The notes: generated from the letters alone by a model not told the origin. Counted from the first letter of the stretch, positions 45,665-57,442 are shown. The stretch is DNA of 64,000 nucleotides from Mytilus californianus (GCF_021869535.1 NW_026262593.1:60410318-60474317), one strand, 5' to 3'. Translations and numbers: made by a program.

Positions 45665-46191
45665 TTATTCCCACATGTGTCCCAAATACGGAAACCCACC
45701 AGGGTTAGGAAACCAATTACGAAAAAGTTTCACAACACATTTTGGCATAATGTCTCTCTTGTGCTCCCTGGTCATGGCATGTGCTTTCATAACTAAATAT
45801 CTATCATCATTCCACGTACCACGATAGAGAAGCATCTTTTGTAATGTTCCTTTTTCAAACTTGAGTTTCTTTGATGGGGTACATCTGACTGACTATAACA
45901 CCACATTTGTCTGTTTTGTTCATCGGTAATGCATGGCTTACAAAAGCAATATCTGCATTCTACTTGGGACGGGTCTTGTATGACAAATCCAGCTTAATCA
46001 TTGTCTTCATCTTATTCATTATTGCCTGTCTGAGTTTTTTGGCCATCTGTGGATTTTGTGCAGTCCCGCCTTTTTCATTAGTAACAGCAGTCATCAAGAA
46101 CTTTAATTTTCCAATCATTATGCCCAAACACTTTTTTTATAGTTTTTAACTGAAGATCACTTAATTCCATTGTAACTTTCTTATCACTCAT
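45665..46191 (-). pseudogene. broken Cys-rich ORF of a bivalve repeat-gene family
   Basis: Minus strand starts MSDKKVTMELSDLQ. After frame changes it shows a Cys-rich block ECRYCFCKPCITDE-QNRQMWCY and then KGTLQKMLLYRGTWNDDRYL, EHKRDIMPKCVVKLFRNW and FPNPGGFPYLGHMWE before a stop. I associate this C..C.C..C ... IMPxCVV..xR..FPN..xxPYxGHxW pattern with uncharacterised proteins that are multicopy in molluscs and cnidarians and probably travel with mobile elements. At least two frame shifts and an in-frame TAA (near 45985) make this copy inactive. The function is unknown. Confidence 0.7.
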
Positions 46192-46339
46192 TTTTGGGAT
46201 TATGTAGAATGTAAACAAACAAAATATTACTGACTTCAAAAATTATCTGGTCTGGATTTTATCACCAGGTTATGTGTACAGATAGAAAGTTGCTGACTCT
46301 GCAGGTGACCTCATGAAATTTGTACATTCTATGTAAACA

Positions 46340-47055
46340 AAATAAAATTTACGACAAAAAAGAGACGATTTTTCATTCCCAATTGTTAATTTTCCCTTTT
46401 TATTCGTCGATGTTCCTTTGGCTCCATCATACGGTGTTTATATATCCCAACTCGTTCGTTATGCCCGTATGTGTAGTGATGTCATAGATTTTAACGAACG
46501 TAATCAATGGTTCACTGGTAAATTATTAAGTCAGGGATTTCGTTACCATAAATTGCTTAAAACGTTTACCAAATTCTTTCATAGATTCACAGATTTGATT
46601 AGTAGATTTGGCTGTACATGTAGAAAACTTATTAAAAACGGATTTCACATCCTAAGTTTTACGGTAATATTGTACTAAAAGCGCGGAAATCACTTTGTGA
46701 TCCGTTTAAACTCATCGAACCTTTAAACAAACTTATTAGTAAAGGTTATCTTACCAATGTTGTAATTAGATCTTTGAATATAGTTTACATTGGCACAAAT
46801 ATCGATTTTGTCATCAACAAATTAAAACATAACTAAATTTGTATTTTTTTCAAACGTTTAAATACACATCCACGTTCATTTTCTATATATATATTACTCT
46901 ATCTATATATTACATTAAACATATTTATTAACAGGTTTACTCCTAACTATCCTACTGCCTGTCGATACTTTGATTTTGGCATTGCACAGGTCATGTCTTC
47001 TTTGACTGTCCATGACGTTAAAACACTAAATCCCTGGGATGTGTTTTAGTTGATT
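46340..47055 (+). pseudogene. reverse-transcriptase C-terminal remnant (with 3' end)
   Basis: Frame pieces: FPFLFVDVPLAPSYGVYISQ, LVRYARMCSDVIDFNERNQ, SQGFRYHKLLKTFTKFFHRF, then (shifted) FYGNIVLKARKSLCDPF, and later RFTPNYPTACRYFDFGIAQV and SLTVHDVKTLNPWDVF before the stop at 47049. This is the C-terminal third of a retroelement polymerase. At least two frame changes are present. The same protein end is seen at 7145, and both are followed by family A. Confidence 0.78.
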
Positions 47056-47785
47056 TTAGTCTCTGATGCATGAATTTTTTATTATTGATTGTTTATGGCT
47101 TTTAACTAGCTTTCAGTAATTGCGAGTACTCTCAAATCGTACTTTCGTGTTAATTTGACCTGTTGATATAATTTGTAATGTATTTTTGTTAATTAATGTT
47201 TACTTATTCAGTGTTTAGTATGACGATAAATTTTCACTTTTGTTCTCGTACTAGGAACAACAAAATTATTTATTTGGTAAACATTATTTCCGTACTTCAT
47301 GTATACCTTACAACACAATTATTTTTATTTGCCTGTGTACGTTATTTTATATGGCGGCATTTTGTCCAAGGATATGGTTGTCTTTCTGATATTGTTTTAC
47401 ATCTAACCCCTTGTTTTATTAATTTTGTATTTACATTGTGTCATAGGTCAAATTTATTCGTTCAGTGTATGTTCACTTGTTTTTGTAAATATGTCTTTTG
47501 ATTGAGTTAAGCCATTTTGATTGATATTTTATAGTGATGTTACACAATTGTTTCAGGTAGGGTGAAGGTTGGCGCCTATTAGAACGTTTCAACCCGCTGC
47601 ATTTATTTGCACCTGTCCTAAGTAAGGAACCTGATGTTCAGTGGTTCTCGTTTGTTGATGTGGTTCATAAATGTTTCTCGTTTGTATATAGATTAAACCG
47701 TTGGTTTTCCTGTTTGAATGGTTTTACACTAGTCATTTTTGGGCCTTTTATATCTTGCTGTTCGGTGTAAGCCAAGGCTCCGTGT
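47056..47785 (+). mobile_element. 3' untranslated tail of the retroelement, ending in truncated family A
   Basis: After the RT stop there are about 480 bases of T-rich sequence. Family-A landmarks follow in order: GTGATGTTACACAATTGTTTC, GGTTGGCGCCTATTAG, TTTTGGGCCTTTTATATCTTGC, AGCCAAGGCTCCGTGTTG. The last ~110 bases of family A are missing; the sequence switches abruptly to the transposase-like remnant at 47788. Confidence 0.78.
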
Positions 47786-47787
47786 TG

Positions 47788-48739
47788 TATATAGAACACG
47801 CTGAAAATGAAAGTGTTCAATCAGTTGACAATGCCATAAATGATGAAATTGTTTCATATGATGACCTAGATGGCATCAACACCATGACAGATGCTAGACA
47901 AGGTTGGAGGGAAAATGCCAAAGACACCACAGTAACAGCATTAGGAGAAAAAACGCACAAAGCGATGGACTGTCAACATTGTACAAAGTCACAGGATAAA
48001 GTTGCTCAACGACACGAAAGACTTGGAACACAAAACATTTATGAACATTTGGAGAATGAACATGTGTCCTTTAAAGTTCATGCACATGATAGAAATTTGG
48101 CTGTAAATTAATTTGTGAGGTACACTCAATTTACTGTCAATCAGAATAACTTATGACATGCTGTCAAGGCTGTAAAGAAAGCAGTCACCAAGATTACAAA
48201 CGGTACTAAACGTTCAGAAGGTGTAAGTTGGAATGAACAGCTAGGAGATAAAGTTGAAATACAGCAACTCACATTGACTGGGCTGTCCGTAACTGTGAGC
48301 AAAGTGCCCAAAAACTTAAGGAAAGTTTGGATAACATTGTTGAACATTATTGTAATAACCATGTAAATTGTCATCAAACATCAAGGTGCAAAGTTGATTC
48401 AAACTATGAGTCATCTAGGGTCGTACTTACAAATGGAAAAGTCAGAAAAATGTATAAATATCCTCATGATTACATTCTTGCTAAAGACACATTTTATGCT
48501 GAAAGTTTTAATAATGTTGTGAACATATTTCAAGACAAAAGAATTTGCTTTGGTGATGATCAATATAAATTGAGATCAAATGAGTATGCCATGGGAAAGT
48601 GAATGTGGACAGAGGCTATACATCAGTGAGGAAATCAAGAAATTCTAATGCACCAGCTACACAAAAAGGAAAGAAAGTTTACAAAAAACTAACTTATACT
48701 AAATTACAGGATAAACATTTGAAACTGCTTCATTTCTAG
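47788..48739 (+). pseudogene. broken transposase-like ORF
   Basis: Frame pieces: DARQGWRENAKDTTVTALGE, THKAMDCQHCTKSQDKVAQR, HDRNLAV, then AVKAVKKAVTKITNGTKRSE, WNEQLGDKVE, and shifted DWAVRNCEQSAQKLKESLDN, IVEHYCNNHVNCHQTSRCKV, and after a run of Tyr/Lys residues DYILAKDTFYAESFNNVVNI, FQDKRICFGDDQYKLRSNEY, NVDRGYTSVRKSRNS before the stop. The CxxC, the HxxxNHxxCHxxxxC zinc-like set and the D...TFYxESFNN block recall DDE-type transposases multicopy in molluscs and corals. I see two stops (48110, 48153) and two frame shifts. The ATG-started 136-codon ORF at 47701 begins in the neighbouring repeat and is a chimera, not a gene. Confidence 0.7.
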
Positions 48740-48744
48740 TTTCT

Positions 48745-49350
48745 TTTAAACGAAAATAATTACACCAATGTATTAAATTTACAAGTGTTAGCTTTTATCA
48801 ACATGCTAATATTTCTAATCAACGTTGTATTTTTATTTCAACTACAATTAGTATTTACAGAGTTAATGTAGTTATTAGTTTTAGACCTGATTATAGTATC
48901 TACACAAAGGTAAATTCCTTATGTGTTTGTTTTCTGTTTTACCATGCTGACTTCTATGAATAATGGATAAGACATTTAGGCCCCTCCGATTTCCTTTTTG
49001 GCTTAATTGCTATCCAACTGGATTTCTATCTAGGTCAGCCACAGCTTTTAAAAATATAAAAAAATTAAACATACTGGTTTACTCTCAACAGATGAGTTTA
49101 TAACGACTCGAGTTGCATTTCCTTTGCTGTGAAATGGCCTTTTATTAATGAAAATAAATGTCGATTGCAGTTTATGACGTTTTGATCAGTTGTTCGAAAA
49201 AGACACACTGCTCCGCATGCGGCATACGTGGTCTTCATCAATTAAGACTTGCCCTTTCAAAATGTGAAGGATTATTGGTAAATTCATTAACTGGTCCCTT
49301 ATAAAATGATAAGAACGTTACTTCATTGGTTGGAAACGTAGATGCTTTAT
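48745..49350. other. stretch without recognised gene
   Basis: AT-rich, no supported feature. GCCTTTTATTAATGAAAATAAATG near 49138 is unremarkable. Confidence 0.35.
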
Positions 49351-49354
49351 AAAA

Positions 49355-49592
49355 AATTACAGGGTTTGGATGGGGTTTACAGAGTAGAGAATAATGGACA
49401 AAAAGTGCAAAATAAAGGAGGAAAAAATAAAGAATAGAGACAAATAAGCGAAAAAAAAGAAAAAAAAAAGAACAATAGGGTTCTAAAATATAAGTAATTA
49501 TAGAAAATAATGGGCATAATAAATAAAGAATAAGGAAAATGATCTAAAATTATATAATAAAGAAATGAATACCCCATCCAGACCCTTATTTA
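49355..49592. mobile_element. family J, small inverted-terminal-repeat element
   Basis: Left end AGGGTTTGGATGGGGTTTAC and right end TACCCCATCCAGACCCT are inverted repeats (one mismatch over about 16 bases). The A-rich interior resembles 11235-11435 (AATGGACAAAAAGT, AGAATAGAGACAAATAAGC). Confidence 0.75.
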
Positions 49593-49594
49593 AC

Positions 49595-50960
49595 ATGTAA
49601 TACGCATTCTTAAACGAAGAATTCAATATAAGAACTGGATGGAACGATTTATATGTGTCTCGTTTAATCAAGGAGCCACTGCACTGAACTCCTCTGTTGA
49701 ACATCTCTTAATATAACTGATTTACTCTAACCATTCATAGTTGAGTAACAATGAGACTTGAGTATCGTATCCGTATAATAACTAACCGACGTGACTGTAT
49801 TTATACATCCCACTTTCCCTTTTGAGCGTTGGTTTTTCTGTCTTATGGGAGTAGTCCTGGGATGGAGATGAAAAATTTAGATGGAAATAAACGTTGTTTA
49901 AAGCCCTGGATATTCAATGACAGTTATCCTATGATCCATATCATTCAGCAATTGCATGTGTATATTAGGTGTAATACCACCATTGATTTTCCCCTATTAG
50001 TCTTTGTTAAATTTGCACTTTTCAAAAAATTGTAGAGAATTTATCTTTATTTCAAATGAAGAAATACTTGGCATGAGTAAAGTTTTATCCTGTCCAGTAC
50101 TATAGAAAAAATTTCACATAACATTTCATTGCATATAAGAAAATAATCATCACTGGAAGTTAACCAATCAAATTTTCCCCTTTTTTAACCTGTGTACAAG
50201 CTTTAATAACCATGTAACCTCAAGTTTCCAAAATACTCTATAGAAACCCCAAATAAAAAAATAATGGTGCTTTGAAATACCAAAGATATATGTTTATGAC
50301 CCAGAAATGTTTTACTGTAATGAAATGAAGGATCAATTACCTACAACTGTCAAATTCAAGGGAATATTTTTTTGATTTATTTTCGTATGCAACCGGATGT
50401 GACGTACTATGATTTGGTGGTATTACACCTACTAACTATAGTTGTAAAGGGATGTATATGTTTTAATCCAGTACTAGTAAATAATTTTGAAATAAATAGT
50501 TTGACTCGTGACACAGAAATACACAGTTATGCATATTATTATTTAAAGATATAACGTCTGCTCTTTAATTGATATGATAGTCTGAAAATGATTAAAAAAT
50601 CACAGGGGTGATTCTCCAAAACTACATATATATCTTTGGTACTTGTCATTTAATTTCAAAGTACTTGACATTTTCTATGACACAATGATACAACAAATAC
50701 TCGTACATGTGCAATCTTGTATATGTAGGTAAATTAAGAGTTAACTGTACAATATTTTAGGCTTCGTATACGTACAATAGGTTATACTGTCGCAAATTGA
50801 GTTTACTAGCTTTACATATGTAAAGCTTGAAATACAATACAGTTTATCACGAGTTGGTTGACCGTTATGTTTCACAGATGACAACAGATATGTTCCAATT
50901 GTCGTAACTATAATCCCGTCCCCTTTTTCCCGAATGTGCCCTACCGAATTAGACGTATCA
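49595..50960. other. stretch without recognised gene
   Basis: AT-rich; the short ORFs show no recognisable motif or splice-bounded coding signal. Confidence 0.35.
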
Positions 50961-50964
50961 GCGG

Positions 50965-51245
50965 ATTTGTACTAACATGAGCAACACGACGGGTGCTTCA
51001 TGTTGAGTAGGATATGCTTAAGCTTCCGGAGCACCTGAGATCACCCCTAGTTTTTGGTGGGGTTCATGTTACTCAGTCTTTAATTTTCTATGTTGTGTTT
51101 TGTCTGCTGTTGTTTGTCTGCTGTTGTTTGTCTGTTTGTCTTTTCCTTTTTAGCGGTTGCTTTGTCAGTTTATTTTCGACTTATGAGTTTGAATGTCCCT
51201 ATTGTATCTTTCGCCTCTCTTTTATTTCCATTTTAATACAAAATA
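50965..51245 (-). repeat. dispersed family B copy with incipient tandem duplication
   Basis: ATGAGCAACACGACGGGTGC, CCGGAGCACCTGAGATCACCC, GGTGGGGTTCATGTTACTCAG, CGACTTATGAGTTTGAATGTCCC, ATCTTTCGCCTCTC. The segment TGTCTGCTGTTGTT occurs twice at 51105-51135, at the site that is massively expanded in the copy at 53.4 kb. Confidence 0.85.
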
Positions 51246-51334
51246 ATCAAAATGTTTGTTTTTTTAATTACAGTTGGGATAATTCAATACCTCTCTTAAA
51301 GTCTGACAAGAATTGTAAGTAGAACTGTTCTATA

Positions 51335-51535
51335 CAGGCAACAGTAGTATGCCGCTGTTCAATAGTCATAAATCGACTAAGCGAAAACAAATCCGGGCCA
51401 CAAACCAAAACCGAGGGAAACACATCAACCTTAAGAGGGAAACAACGGAACAACAGAAACACCGAACTGCTACAAAAACAAACGCCAACACACACAGAAA
51501 CAGACCATCCGACAACAACTGCCACACTCCCGAGC
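51335..51535 (+). repeat. dispersed family I
   Basis: AGGCAACAGTAGTATGCCGCTGTTCAA, AAGCGAAAACAAATCC, CCGAGGGAAACACATCAAC, CGAACTGCTACAAAAACAAACG. Same orientation as 57226-57415. ORFs of 71-102 codons here are repeat translations. Confidence 0.85.
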
Positions 51536-51649
51536 TGGCACAGACATTTCAAGAAAAAATGGTGGGCCGAACCACGTTGAAAACACCGGTTCTCGTCCGT
51601 TCACCGAAGTTAAGCAACGTCTACCAGTCCGTAGAACAGTTTTCCTGGC

Positions 51650-51840
51650 ATCGTTAGAACAGTTTTGGACAGAATATATTTTCATTGAACACTTTTTGAC
51701 AATTCTAAATTAGAATATGTTTTGACAGTTCAAACCTAGAACAGATTCTGACAAGTCTACACTAGAACAGTTTTCGACAGTTCTATTCTAGAACAAATCT
51801 TGCCAAATCTATTTATAGAACAGTTTTGGACTGCTCTATC
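51650..51840. repeat. decayed ~35-bp tandem repeat
   Basis: About five units of the type AGAACAGTTTTGGACAG-TTCTA (also AGAACAGATTCTGACAAGTC, AGAACAAATCTTGCCAAATC). Confidence 0.75.
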
Positions 51841-52329
51841 TATTCATATAATAATTATATCAAATTGTCATCAATACTAAATCCTATGAAATTCTGTTCT
51901 TGTCTTTTGCACTTCAACATCGCAACTTCATAGACACACTTCGTCATCAAAATTAACACCAGACGTTTTTAGACTTTGCGCATTCTTCAAATTGAATTGA
52001 GTTTTGTCTGAAAGGAGATTTTCATGTAAAAAACGTGACTATTTTGCTCCGTACTGAAGAAATCACATACCAAAAAATTCCGAAATTTAAAATGGCGGTT
52101 TGGCTTTGTTACAGACCGGTAAACCGTGGATTTTACCTCCTCAAAATATATATTGATCAATACAAATCTTCGTTACAAACGAATTACATTAGAATATGTT
52201 TTAAAAATAATTTCATAATTTGAAACTACTACTAAAAAGTGAAATAACAAAAATACCTAACTCCAAAGAAAATTCCAAAACGGAAAGCCGTTTGTCAAAT
52301 GGCAAAATCAAAAGCTCAAACTCACCACG

Positions 52330-52500
52330 AATGGAAAACAACAAGCCAGGTTTTTATAGTGTTGTTGTTATTTAGTTTACCCTTGTATTTATACTTTATA
52401 GGGGTTTGTCTTCTGGTCTCCTTTATTTTTCCATGGCGTTTTTGATTGATGAGTTTGAATTTCCCTTTCATATCTTTCACCGCTCTTGAACTGCATTTTT
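52330..52500 (-). repeat. dispersed family B fragment
   Basis: ACAAGCCAGGTTTTTATAGTG, TTGTCTTCTGGTCTCC, TTCCATGGCGTTTTTGATTGATGAGTTTGAATTTCCC, ATCTTTCACCGCTCTTG. Decayed. Confidence 0.6.
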
Positions 52501-52649
52501 TACTATAATGTATGTACTTCAACTACAAATTTTTGTTTATTGGCGTCTTTGTTTGATTAGTGATGTATGTTTATTAAATTGTTTTTAAGTCAGTTGATTT
52601 GTATGTCTATGATGTATCTATACACAGTTTTGGCTGCTGGATCCGAATT

Positions 52650-52748
52650 ACAGGACCTACCTATTGTATTTATTTCTAATTGGTTCTCGTCCTGAACATG
52701 CATGAAATATTTGCGACTGGACGTTAAGCAACCAACAATCAATCAACA
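52650..52748 (-). repeat. dispersed family E end fragment
   Basis: GGACCTACCTATTGTATTTATTTC, CTCGTCCTGAACATGCATG, GGACGTTAAGCAACCAACAATC. Confidence 0.75.
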
Positions 52749-53349
52749 ATCTTTTGGTTGCTCATCAAATTTTGTCAATTTAACGGAACGATAAACAACC
52801 GTCATTCAAATGGGAGGTTTTGCTAGCTATAAAACCACTATTTTCGTCGCATTCGTTTCGTTGGTTGATATAATCGAACTTTTGATTTCTTTGGGGTTTA
52901 TGGACTTCTCCCTTTTTGAATTTATCTTGGAGTTCGGTAATTTTGTAAATACTTTTTTTAGGTGAGAGAAACAATGGAAAAATCGTTTGTTTAAGGGGCA
53001 AAAGCGACGATTTATGACAACATAAGTTGTGATTTTCTTGGTGTCAAGCATTAACAAGAACGTAATACTGAATAATCAAATATTATTAGCAAGTCATTTT
53101 GGTTCAATTTTATAAACAAATAGCCCCAAAAATTCGCTAATACAATATTGACTAGCCAGATAATATTTCAACCTCCTTTAGACTTAGACCTTTGACCTGA
53201 GTGGGAGGCGATGGCGGAAGTGCTCATCAAGTTCAGTTATTGAATTGAATGACAGCTGAAAAAGAAGTACTAGTAAACTAAGGACGAACAGGATGACTGA
53301 TTTCGTTTACTGTTTTGACTCACCAAAAAAAAAAACAACAAAATCATTA

Positions 53350-54110
53350 TGATACTCTTCCGGAGCACCCGATATCACCCTGTGATCTTCGTGGGTTCGT
53401 GTTGCTCAGTATTTAGTTTTTTATGAAGTGTTTTGTAGACTGCTGTTTGTTTTGTAGACTACTGTTTGTTTTGTAGACTACTGTTTGTTTTGTAGACTGC
53501 TGTTTGTTTTACAGACTACTGTTTGTTTTGTAGACTAATGTTTGTTTTGTAGACTGCTGTTTGTTTTGTAGACTACTGTTTGTTTTGTAGACTGCTGTTT
53601 GTTTTGTAGACTACTGTCTGTTTTATAGACTGCTGTTTGTTTTGTAGACTGCTGTTTGTTTTGTAGACTACTGTTTGTTTTGTAGACTGCTGTTTGTTTT
53701 ATAGACTACTGTTTGTTTTGTAGACTACTGTCTGTTTTATAGACTGCTGTTTGTTTTGTAGACTGCTGTTTGTTTTGTAGACTACTGTTTGTTTTGTAGA
53801 CTACTGTTTGTTTTGTAGACTGCTGTTTGTTTTACAGACTACTGTTTGTTTTGTAGACTAATGTTTGTTTTGTAGACTGCTGTTTGTTTTGTAGACTGCT
53901 GTTTGTTTTGTAGACTGCTGTTTGTTTTGTAGACTACTGTTTGTTTTGTAGACTACTGTTTGTTTTGTAGACTGCTGATTGTTTTGTAGACTGCTATTTG
54001 TTTTGTAGACTGCTGTTTGTTTTGTCGTATTTGCCAAGATTTTTGTTGATCTCTCTTCGACTTGAGTTTTAATTCTCCTTTTGGTATCTGCCACTTTTGT
54101 TTTTATACAG
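53350..54110 (-). mobile_element. dispersed family B copy swollen by an internal minisatellite
   Basis: Flanks are family B: CTTCCGGAGCACCCGATATCACCC and GTGGGTTCGTGTTGCTCAG on the left, CTCTCTTCGACTTGAGTTTTAATTC and GGTATCTGCCACTTTTG on the right. Between them lies the 19-bp array. A normal copy is about 200-250 bases; this one is about 760. Confidence 0.9.
53425..54027. repeat. 19-bp minisatellite, about 32 units
   Basis: TTTGTTTTGTAGACTGCTG repeated with period 19. Variants GACTACTG, GACTAATG, ACAGACT and ATAGACT occur. Blocks of variant order recur (for example around 53430-53640 and 53740-53900), pointing to higher-order duplication. The 78-codon ORF is its translation. Confidence 0.97.
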
Positions 54111-54124
54111 GTTATAGATAGGAC

Positions 54125-54365
54125 GAGGTTTATTTTTATGTCGGCGCCGTTGCCGGAGGGGCATTAAGTGTTACCCTTGTCCGTCCATACGTACGTCCCA
54201 AAATTGGTTTCCGTTCTCTAACTTTAGTTTACCTTTTTGGTGGCGTTACTTTTACCGTTCTTGAGTTATTCCCATTTATAACGTTATATGCAAGCGGGGC
54301 ATCATCTGTGTCCAATGGGCACATTCTCCATTTATTTCTTTGCGTCTCAACAGAAAAATCGTCAT
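54125..54365 (+). repeat. dispersed family M
   Basis: CGGCGCCGTTGCCGGAGGGGC, TTACCCTTGTCCGTCCATACG, TTGGTTTCCGTTCTCTAAC, CAAGCGGGGCATCATCTGTG, CCAATGGGCACATTCTCC. Confidence 0.7.
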
Positions 54366-54369
54366 TATA

Positions 54370-56130
54370 CAATTATTTGCACCGGGGAAACATGTCTAAT
54401 GATAATTTACAGAGGCCACTCCGTATGGTGAACTAGATGGCGTTCTGATCCCAAAAATGTTGATACTTTTTACAGTTTCGTGCAATGTCTTTTCCTGTAG
54501 GACTTTTATAGTCATACATTCTAGTACGTAATAAATGAAATTTGAGAGTAAAACTAAATTCGATGGACAAGACCTTGGCAGAAAATGCCCCTGTAATTGA
54601 TCATAAACCATGATACCTGCGTGAGGTGTCGAAAACAACTTTTTAACGAACCAAATTTGGACTTTGGTATCTCCACCTTTGTATTAAATGTTTAATTATT
54701 TTATGTTCTTTTAATAAATTAAACTACAGCCTGGAAACGTATGTCTCCATCTGTCCTAAAATAAACATTTTGACAACACTATAAAAAGAAGATTTTAAAT
54801 GTTAAATTTAAATGACCTGGTATCACTAACATTAATTAACTGTTTAATTAGCATATTTACATTTATTATATATGTATTAAATAAATTACAAGTCACAATT
54901 GTTTTATTCTATTTAAGAGGACGCATGTTCTTGAAGTATGTGTTCTAGATATTCATGTGTCAAGTTATGTCTCGTGATCATACCCATAAGCTGAAATAAA
55001 GAAAGACATATTTATTATCTATTTACACCAAGATGTCGTTAAATGAAATTGAATACCCTGTATATATCATGCTTTTCAATAACATATGGTCAAATCGCTG
55101 AAAGACCCTCCTCCTAAATTACTGAAAACTATTATTCTGCATTGACAATGATATCTTGGTGTAAATTAGATACACCCATTCGGACTAACGCAATCAAAGT
55201 GTATCTAATACTTTAAGTTATATGAAGTACACACAATATAGGTAATGTTATATCTGATATATATTTATTGGTAACAAGTTCTCTTCAATGACAGTAGCTG
55301 CTCTGTTTTATTTCAGTCTGTATGTATTATGGAACACAAGCCTTAAGCAATACTTTAATGCAAATTGTTCTATGTTATGCATTACATACATAAACTTTAG
55401 AGTAGCAAGGATCCCTAAAGAAATAAAGTGCAACATGAAAAAAAAAAAATAGCTTGACAGTTGCACTGAGGAAGGCAATGTTTGATAGAAACCGCCAACT
55501 TATTTGTCAGTTTGCGCTTACTTTCCTTGCAGATTCATGTCATTATGTGTGTAATGTATAATTTAAAACAATATGCAATAATGCATTGCTTCAGACTCAT
55601 ATTCCATGATTCATATGATACGTTACATTTACTTTCATGTATTATCGCTATTTTGTGTATTTTTCCTTTGATCTTTTTTTGTGATAATTTTTCTTATCAT
55701 GCTTCGCGCTTGAGATAGAAATTTATCGTCAGAAACTAAGACGCACCTTCGATGAGATTGTAGCTGAGAAACACCCTCTCGTTTGAAAAAATCATCAATA
55801 ATCTGTTAATATCCGTTTATAATACTCCATATTCAATTGTTATCAAAGTAAAGCTCGTTTACTCATACGAGTAAAGTATATTTGTGGTGTTTTTTGTTTT
55901 CAAATTAAACATATTTTATTTATTCAAAGTAAAATGGATTTGACACAAGTAAAATATACTTATGAAGTCCGCTCTGAATTACAATTTATAATAATACAAT
56001 GTTAATATGAGCAACCAATATTTCAAAATATACAATACATTACGAGTCTAGCTATGACAAAATGACAAGAATAATAACTGGAAATTGGTAATGATATTGA
56101 TGTGAAAGTACAGTAAATACACTATTCGGT
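54370..56130. other. stretch without recognised gene
   Basis: The minus-strand frame 54638-54396 (80 codons) has no recognised motif. A short inverted pair TTTACACCAAGAT (about 55024) and ATCTTGGTGTAAA (about 55153) is visible. Hairpin TTTACTCATACGAGTAAA at about 55858. Confidence 0.35.
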
Positions 56131-56134
56131 ATCT

Positions 56135-56290
56135 TAAACTCATCATAGATACCAGGATTAATTTTTAATACGCCATACGCGCATTTCGTTTACAAAAGAC
56201 TCATTAGTGACGCTTGCATTAAAAAATTTTAAAAGTTCAAATAAAGTACGAAGTTGAAGAGCATTGAGGGACCCAAAATTCCGAAATTTA
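56135..56290 (+). repeat. dispersed family C
   Basis: AAACTCATCATAGATACCAGG, CATACGCGCATTTCGTTTAC, CTCATTAGTGACGCTTGCAT, AAATAAAGTACGAAGTTGAAGAGCATTGAGG. Confidence 0.85.
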
Positions 56291-56796
56291 TATGATAAGA
56301 AATGATTAATTCGAAGACATATTTAAATATCTGGAGGTTTGTTCAAACGAGAGGTTCGAATTACCAGATGTCAGTAACTTAACATTCAATATGAGGTAAT
56401 CAGGGAGCCATCTAAGATGGTTCATCAGAATTTTTCTCGGGTCTTTACATAAAAAGGACAGTCGAAAATAAAGGGGCGTACAGTCTCAATACTGCACCCA
56501 CAAAGACAAGATGGGTTAGTAATTATATTGACTTTGAATTAGTCATGATTCAAGAAACGTGTGTTGTTTTTAAGTGTCAGTGAATGTGTAATATTTGGTA
56601 CTACTATACATTAGAGGCAACAGTAGTACAGGTGCTCAAAACTCATAAATCCCTTACGAATATACAAAGCAAGTAGAAAAGCGTAGAGGGAATTGCACAA
56701 ACGGAGCGAGAACGGCTGCATTGACATTCCCTGACCGCGAAAATATGTTTCTCGTGAGTTGAGTCAGGCACATCATATCAGTCAACCAATACTTAT

Positions 56797-57045
56797 GAAG
56801 TGATGATTTCAGTCGTTTCCCTTTAAACGTGCATTCACCCTCTGAACGGAATACAAATAAATAATCGTTGACTACTTTAGTAGCCATTAGAAATCAATAC
56901 GCATTGACCTTTACAAAAACAGTGATGATTTCAGTCGTTTCCTCTTTAAACGTGCATGCACCCTCTGAACGGAATACAAATAAATAATCGTTAACTACTT
57001 AATAGCCATTAGAAATCAATACGCGTTGACCTTTACAAAAACGAT
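56797..57045. repeat. two-copy direct repeat of ~127 bp
   Basis: TGATGATTTCAGTCGTTTCC to GCGTTGACCTTTACAAAAAC occurs at about 56798 and 56923, differing by a few bases and a 3-base gap. Its surroundings (56605-56900) are a minus-strand 77-codon ORF with no recognised motif. Confidence 0.9.
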
Positions 57046-57225
57046 ATTTTATAAAATGTATGAAAACTGAGGTTAACAGTCAAAATGTCGCGAATAGGAC
57101 ACAATCGGCAAAAATGCAGAACAGACGACTACTAGTTATCTGGTTTCTTAAGATCTAAGACCGCGAAAAAATGTCGCTAATATGTTGAAACACAGACACA
57201 TTGTATCAGCCAATCTGTAAGTAAA

Positions 57226-57420
57226 GGCAACAGAAGTATACTGCTGTTCAAAAGTCATAAATCGATTAAGCGAAAACAAATCACAGCCACAAACCAAAAC
57301 CGAGGGAAACACATCAACTATAAGAGGAAAACAACGGAACAACAGAAACACTGAACTGCTACAAAAATCAAACGCCAACAAACATAGAAAAGGACTATTT
57401 GATAATAACTGCCATATTCC
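57226..57420 (+). repeat. dispersed family I
   Basis: AAGGCAACAGAAGTATACTGCTGTTCAA, AAGCGAAAACAAATCAC, CCGAGGGAAACACATCAAC, TGAACTGCTACAAAAATCAAACG. Close match to 51335-51535. Confidence 0.85.
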
Positions 57421-57442
57421 TGACTTGGTAAAATTTTGTTAA

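Noticed and set aside
47701..48111. 136-codon ORF as a gene
   Set aside because: Begins inside a family-A tail and continues into a broken transposase-like remnant; chimera without its own start.
51349..51657. 102-codon ORF and minus-strand ORFs of 71 and 94 codons
   Set aside because: Family-I repeat, repeated at 57226 with different frames.
53858..54094. 78-codon ORF rich in Gln, Asn, Thr
   Set aside because: Translation of the 19-bp minisatellite.
54396..54638. 80-codon minus-strand ORF
   Set aside because: No recognisable domain, splice-bounded context or composition difference; could be chance or decayed repeat.
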